This document shows positions 60,886 through 64,000 of a stretch of DNA of 64,000 nt, piece by piece. The notes under the pieces are model-generated. The model was given only the letters and a program-made list of their open reading frames with translations. It made no database searches and was not told the DNA's origin. This DNA is from Methylobacterium sp. Leaf117 (GTDB lineage Bacteria > Pseudomonadota > Alphaproteobacteria > Rhizobiales > Beijerinckiaceae). Location of the stretch: contig NZ_LMNL01000036.1 in the NCBI RefSeq assembly GCF_001422985.1, positions 7,501 through 71,500 on the forward strand. Reading direction: 5' to 3'. Position numbers and translations under genes: made by a program. The first letter of the stretch is position 1; each line of letters opens with the position of its first letter.

Positions 60886-62790
60886 TCAGTACTCGCCGCC
60901 GCCGATCGCCCGGCGGACGGCCGCCTGGTTGACCGTGACGCCCACGGAGGTCTGCACGTCGCCGATATACTGGCCGAGCACGTCGTCGGCGATGGTCGGC
61001 TGGAAGCGCTTGGTGATGGCCTCGTCCTCCGGTGAGCCCGGCACGAAGGCCGGCATCGTCGCGGCCGTGACCTTGAACAGGGCGCGGCTCTCGCCGGCCT
61101 CGGCCGAGGCCGCCTTGTTCACCGGCGTGGCGAAGGCGCGGTTGACCACGTCGGCGGTCATGTCGCCCTGCGGCTGGTTGCGGGCGAGATCGGTCACGGT
61201 CTGGACGTTGAGTCCGGCTTCCGCCGCCACGGTCTCGACGGCCTCCCCCTTGTCGAGGCGGGCGGTGAGGTCCTTGGCCTTGGCGATGAGGCGGCTCTGC
61301 GTCTCGGCCGCGCGCCAGCGGGCGACGACCTCGTCGCGGACCTGGTCGAGGGGCTTGTCGTGGGCGCGGTCGATGTTGGTGATGTCGTACCAGACATAGC
61401 CGCCGGACTTGGTCCGCAACGGCTCGTTGTCGCTGCCCATCTCGGCCCGGAACAGGGCGGACAGGGTTGTGTCGCGGTCGGGGATGCCGTCCACGGTCTT
61501 GCCCTCCGGGTCGAGGCCCTGGGCGGTCACGGCCGGGATGGTGCGCAGCGGCAGGTCGCGCTCCTTGGCGATGTCGGCCAGCGGCTTGGTGTTGGCGCGC
61601 TGATCCTCGATGGCGTCGTGGGCCGCGTCGATCCCGCTGGTGGCCCGCTCGAGGGCGATGGTCTTGGCGATCTCGGCGGAGACGTCGGCCAGGGGCTTCA
61701 CGGTCTCGGGCTCGATGGCGGTGACGCGCAGGAGCACCGTGCCGAAGCGGCCCTTCACGGGGGCGCTGACGCTGTTCACCGGCAGCGCGAAGGCGGCATC
61801 GGCCACGGCCGGATCGAACAGCTCGGCCTTCGTCAGGGTGCCGAGCGACAGGTCCTTGGCATCGGCTCCGGTGCCGGCGGCCACGGCCTCGAACGGCTTC
61901 TCGCCGGCCTCGATCACCTTGCGGGCGGCCTCGGCGGCCGCGGCGTCCGGGAACACGATCTGCTGAATCGTGCGGCGCTCGGCCGTGCCGTAGCGGCCCT
62001 TCTCGGCGGCGTAGCGCTTGGCGATGTCCTCGGCGCTGACGGCCTCCGGCTTGGCCATCGCCTGCGGGTCGAGGACCAGCAGGGTGACGGACCGGGCTTC
62101 GGGGGCGCGGAAAGCGTACTTGTTCTCCTCGTAATAGGCCTTCACGGCCTCCTCGCTCGGCGCCGGGATCTCGCCGGCCACGGAGGGCGGCAGCATCATC
62201 AGGGCCACGGAGCGCCGCTCGGTGGTGTAGCGATGCACCGCCTCGCGCAGGGCTTCGGGCACGTGGAGGTCGGCCGCCACCGCCTCGGCGAGCTGGAGGC
62301 GGGCCGCCACGGCGCGCTGCTCACGCACGAAGGTGGCCTCGTTGATGCCGGCGCGCTGGAGCGTCTGGTAGAACAGGGCCGGTTCGAACTTGCCGTCCGC
62401 GCCCTGGAAGCTCTTCTCCTCCTGAATCGCCCGCAGAACCGCCGCATCGGGGATGCTCAGGCCGAGTGCCGCGGTCTGCTGGTCGAGGGAGGCCTCGCTG
62501 ACGAGCTGCGCCAGCACCTGCCGGTCGACGCCGAGCCCCCGGGCCTGGTCCGGCGTCAGGGTGCGGCGGGTCTGGCTCTGATAGCGCTGAAGCTGGTTCT
62601 GGTAGGCGGTGCGCAGGGTCTCGGCCGAGATCTGCGCCTTGCCCACGGTAGCCACGCTGCTGGACGAGCCGGCGCGGAAGAACTCCTCGACGCCGAAGAT
62701 CGCGACGCCCGCGATGAGGAAGGTGAAGACCACCGTGAGGATGATCTTGCCGAGCCAATGCTGGCTGGCCTTGCGCATGTTCTGCAGCAT
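60886..62790 (-). CDS. ppiD: Peptidyl-prolyl isomerase D (SurA N-terminal type)
   Basis: A 634-residue membrane-anchored periplasmic chaperone. MLQNMRKASQHWLGKIILTV with the helix IILTVVFTFLIAGVAIFG anchors it; the SurA_N domain follows (ATVGKAQISAETLRTAYQNQ, GVDRQVLAQLVSEASLDQQ). A parvulin-like region lies around residues 255-345 (RTIQQIVFPDAAAAEAARK, LGTLTKAELFDPAVADAAF). The catalytic signature is weak, as in other PpiD. It assists outer-membrane protein folding at the SecYEG exit. First gene of the trp operon; divergent from tpiA. Confidence 0.92.
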   Translation of the reverse strand: MLQNMRKASQHWLGKIILTVVFTFLIAGVAIFGVEEFFRAGSSSSVATVGKAQISAETLRTAYQNQLQRYQSQTRRTLTPDQARGLGVDRQVLAQLVSEASLDQQTAALGLSIPDAAVLRAIQEEKSFQGADGKFEPALFYQTLQRAGINEATFVREQRAVAARLQLAEAVAADLHVPEALREAVHRYTTERRSVALMMLPPSVAGEIPAPSEEAVKAYYEENKYAFRAPEARSVTLLVLDPQAMAKPEAVSAEDIAKRYAAEKGRYGTAERRTIQQIVFPDAAAAEAARKVIEAGEKPFEAVAAGTGADAKDLSLGTLTKAELFDPAVADAAFALPVNSVSAPVKGRFGTVLLRVTAIEPETVKPLADVSAEIAKTIALERATSGIDAAHDAIEDQRANTKPLADIAKERDLPLRTIPAVTAQGLDPEGKTVDGIPDRDTTLSALFRAEMGSDNEPLRTKSGGYVWYDITNIDRAHDKPLDQVRDEVVARWRAAETQSRLIAKAKDLTARLDKGEAVETVAAEAGLNVQTVTDLARNQPQGDMTADVVNRAFATPVNKAASAEAGESRALFKVTAATMPAFVPGSPEDEAITKRFQPTIADDVLGQYIGDVQTSVGVTVNQAAVRRAIGGGEY

Positions 62791-63040
62791 CGAACGTCCG
62801 GGTACCCGTCGGGTGGGCGTCGGGGGACGCCCGTCATTCCAGGGAAAGCCGCCCGCGATAGACCATCCGGGCTGTCACCGCAAAGGGCGTCCGGCGTTTG
62901 CGCCGCCTCCGAGCCTCTGTTACGGGCGGCGCAATCGCCAAGCGAAGCCATTTCTCGCCACGCAAGGTTTTATTGCCAGGCGAAGCGATGCAGGGCCGAG
63001 CGAAGCCGCAGAAGCCGAAACCACATCAGTGAGGAACGGG

Positions 63041-63805
63041 ATGACGAAGTCGGGGCGACGGCCTCTTATTGCCGGCAACTGGAAGATGAACGGCCTGCGC
63101 AGCTCGGTCGCCGTGGTCGAGGCGGTCCGTCACGGCCTGACGCCCGACCTTCTCGATACGGTCGACGTCCTGATCTGCCCGCCCTCGACGCTGATCGCAT
63201 CCTGCGTCGCCGCGGCCTACGGCTCGCCCATCGCCATCGGCGGCCAGAACCTTCATGCCAAGCCGAATGGCGCCTTCACGGGCAGCATCTCGGCCGAGAT
63301 GCTGGCCGATCTCGGGGCCTCCTACGTCATCGTGGGTCATTCCGAGCGCCGGGCCTACCATCACGAGACCGATGACGGCGTCCACGCCAAGGCGCTCGCG
63401 GCGCGTCGCGCCGGCCTGTGCGGCATCATCTGCGTCGGTGAGACCCAGGAAGAGCGCGAGGAGGGCCGGACCCTCGACATCGTGCGCGCGCAGCTCGCCA
63501 TCGGCGTGCCGAAGGGCGCCACCGCCAAGGATACGGTCATCGCCTACGAGCCCGTCTGGGCCATCGGCACCGGCCTGACCCCGACCCCGGCCGACATCGC
63601 CGAGGTCCATGCCTCCTTACGCGAGATGCTGGGCCAGCTCATCGGCGCCGAGGCGCAGGCCGTCCGCATCCTCTATGGCGGCTCGGTCAAGCCGAGCAAC
63701 GCGCGTGAGCTGATGGCGGTGGAGAACGTCGATGGCGCCCTGGTGGGCGGCGCCAGCCTCGTCGCCGACGACTTCCTCGGCATCGCCCGCGCCTACATGC
63801 GCTGA
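63041..63805 (+). CDS. tpiA: Triosephosphate isomerase
   Basis: A 254-residue (beta/alpha)8 enzyme linking DHAP and glyceraldehyde-3-phosphate. Catalytic Lys in AGNWKMNG, His in IVGHSERR, Glu in VIAYEPVWAIGTG; phosphate loop ILYGGSVKPSN. ATG 63041 follows GAGGAACGGG; the open frame upstream is not coding. Divergent from ppiD across 250 bp. It would process the DHAP predicted from the tetronate pathway, among other sources. Confidence 0.97.
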   Translation: MTKSGRRPLIAGNWKMNGLRSSVAVVEAVRHGLTPDLLDTVDVLICPPSTLIASCVAAAYGSPIAIGGQNLHAKPNGAFTGSISAEMLADLGASYVIVGHSERRAYHHETDDGVHAKALAARRAGLCGIICVGETQEEREEGRTLDIVRAQLAIGVPKGATAKDTVIAYEPVWAIGTGLTPTPADIAEVHASLREMLGQLIGAEAQAVRILYGGSVKPSNARELMAVENVDGALVGGASLVADDFLGIARAYMR

Positions 63806-63821
63806 GGTCCCGATACGCCGG

Positions 63822-63848
63822 GCCGGAGCGCCGGACGTCCGCTCCGGC
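63822..63848 (+). terminator. Hairpin after tpiA
   Basis: GCCGGAGCG / CGCTCCGGC, perfect 9-bp arms with a 9-base loop, 17 bp after the stop. No T tract, so termination by this element alone is doubtful. Confidence 0.4.
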
Positions 63849-63923
63849 TCGGGATCGCCTTCACGGCACCGAAAATATGGACGTGTGAACCCGATAGGCC
63901 CGGCTTGGGAGGGGAGGGCAGAC

Positions 63924-64000
63924 ATGTCCTGGACGTCGGATGCGGATTTGCACTGGTCCGTCGAGGAGGCCTGTGCCAACGCCCGGCCTTCGCCAAACCA
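63924..64000 (+). CDS. Unidentified gene, 5' end only
   Basis: ATG preceded by a strong ribosome site (GGAGGGGAGGG). Only 25 codons are in the window: MSWTSDADLHWSVEEACANA and a few more. Soluble in character; too short to assign. Confidence 0.5.
   Translation, partial: MSWTSDADLHWSVEEACANARPSPN

Overview
The window is chromosomal DNA from a high-GC alphaproteobacterium. I infer order Hyphomicrobiales, most likely Methylobacterium/Methylorubrum. The grounds are gene order (tig-clpP-clpX-lon, rpmI-rplT-pheS-pheT, ppiD-trpE-trpG-trpD-trpC-moaC-moeA, rnr-DUF983-NUDIX), a quinoprotein-relay gene set, and alphaproteobacterial families such as DUF2794 and DUF1674. There is no transposase, integrase, CRISPR array or phage gene. 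This is core genome with some accessory cassettes set into it.

Layout. 1-4.4 kb (minus): NUDIX hydrolase cut by the window edge, DUF983 protein, RNase R, an unknown small protein and an NADPH-dependent FMN reductase. 4.5-6.4 kb: divergent LysR regulator and SDR oxidoreductase. 6.4-10.1 kb (minus): MBL hydrolase, fused SoxYZ-like carrier, PQQ-associated CXXCW protein, thioredoxin and CcdA, i.e. a periplasmic quinoprotein-relay and thiol-redox set. 10.1-12.8 kb (minus): compact three-gene operon of a YqcI/YcgG (GntA-like) putative heme N-oxygenase, an NPPF-type methyltransferase and an EgtD-like histidine methyltransferase. 13-18.2 kb: membrane protein, glnA, a GNAT enzyme and glnB, with nnr divergent. 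18.2-19.7 kb: a multicopper-oxidase-fold protein missing most copper ligands.

19.9-26.8 kb: tRNA-Leu, then trigger factor, ClpP, ClpX and Lon (protein quality control, with heat-shock-type promoter matches), then tRNA-Val. 26.9-28.4 kb: small hypotheticals, a CAP-domain lipoprotein and twin tRNA-Asp genes. 28.7-34.7 kb: rpmI, rplT, pheS, a two-gene HEPN module lying between pheS and pheT, pheT, and a DUF1186/SEC-C protein. 35-38 kb: BI-1/YccA protein, DUF2794 protein, BluB and an L,D-transpeptidase. 38.5-43.9 kb: an acid-sugar operon (KdgT permease, DtnK kinase, PdxA2 dehydrogenase, DeoR regulator, Gfo/Idh/MocA dehydrogenase) headed by paired palindromes. It would take D-threonate or D-erythronate through a 4-phosphate to dihydroxyacetone phosphate.

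43.9-48.7 kb: FAD monooxygenase, then an ECF sigma, anti-sigma, small catalase and cytochrome b561 operon, with a divergent small exported protein. Both directions carry the same promoter pattern. 48.7-54.7 kb: a photolyase-like protein without the antenna domain, a DnaQ-type exonuclease, small proteins, RsmB and a secreted papain-like protein. 54.9-62.8 kb (minus): ppiD-trpE-trpG-trpD-trpC-moaC-moeA. 63-64 kb: tpiA and the start of an unidentified gene.

The most unusual items are the GntA-like/methyltransferase/EgtD-like cassette, the HEPN pair inside pheST, the matched divergent ECF promoters, the copper-ligand-depleted oxidase and the antenna-less photolyase homologue.
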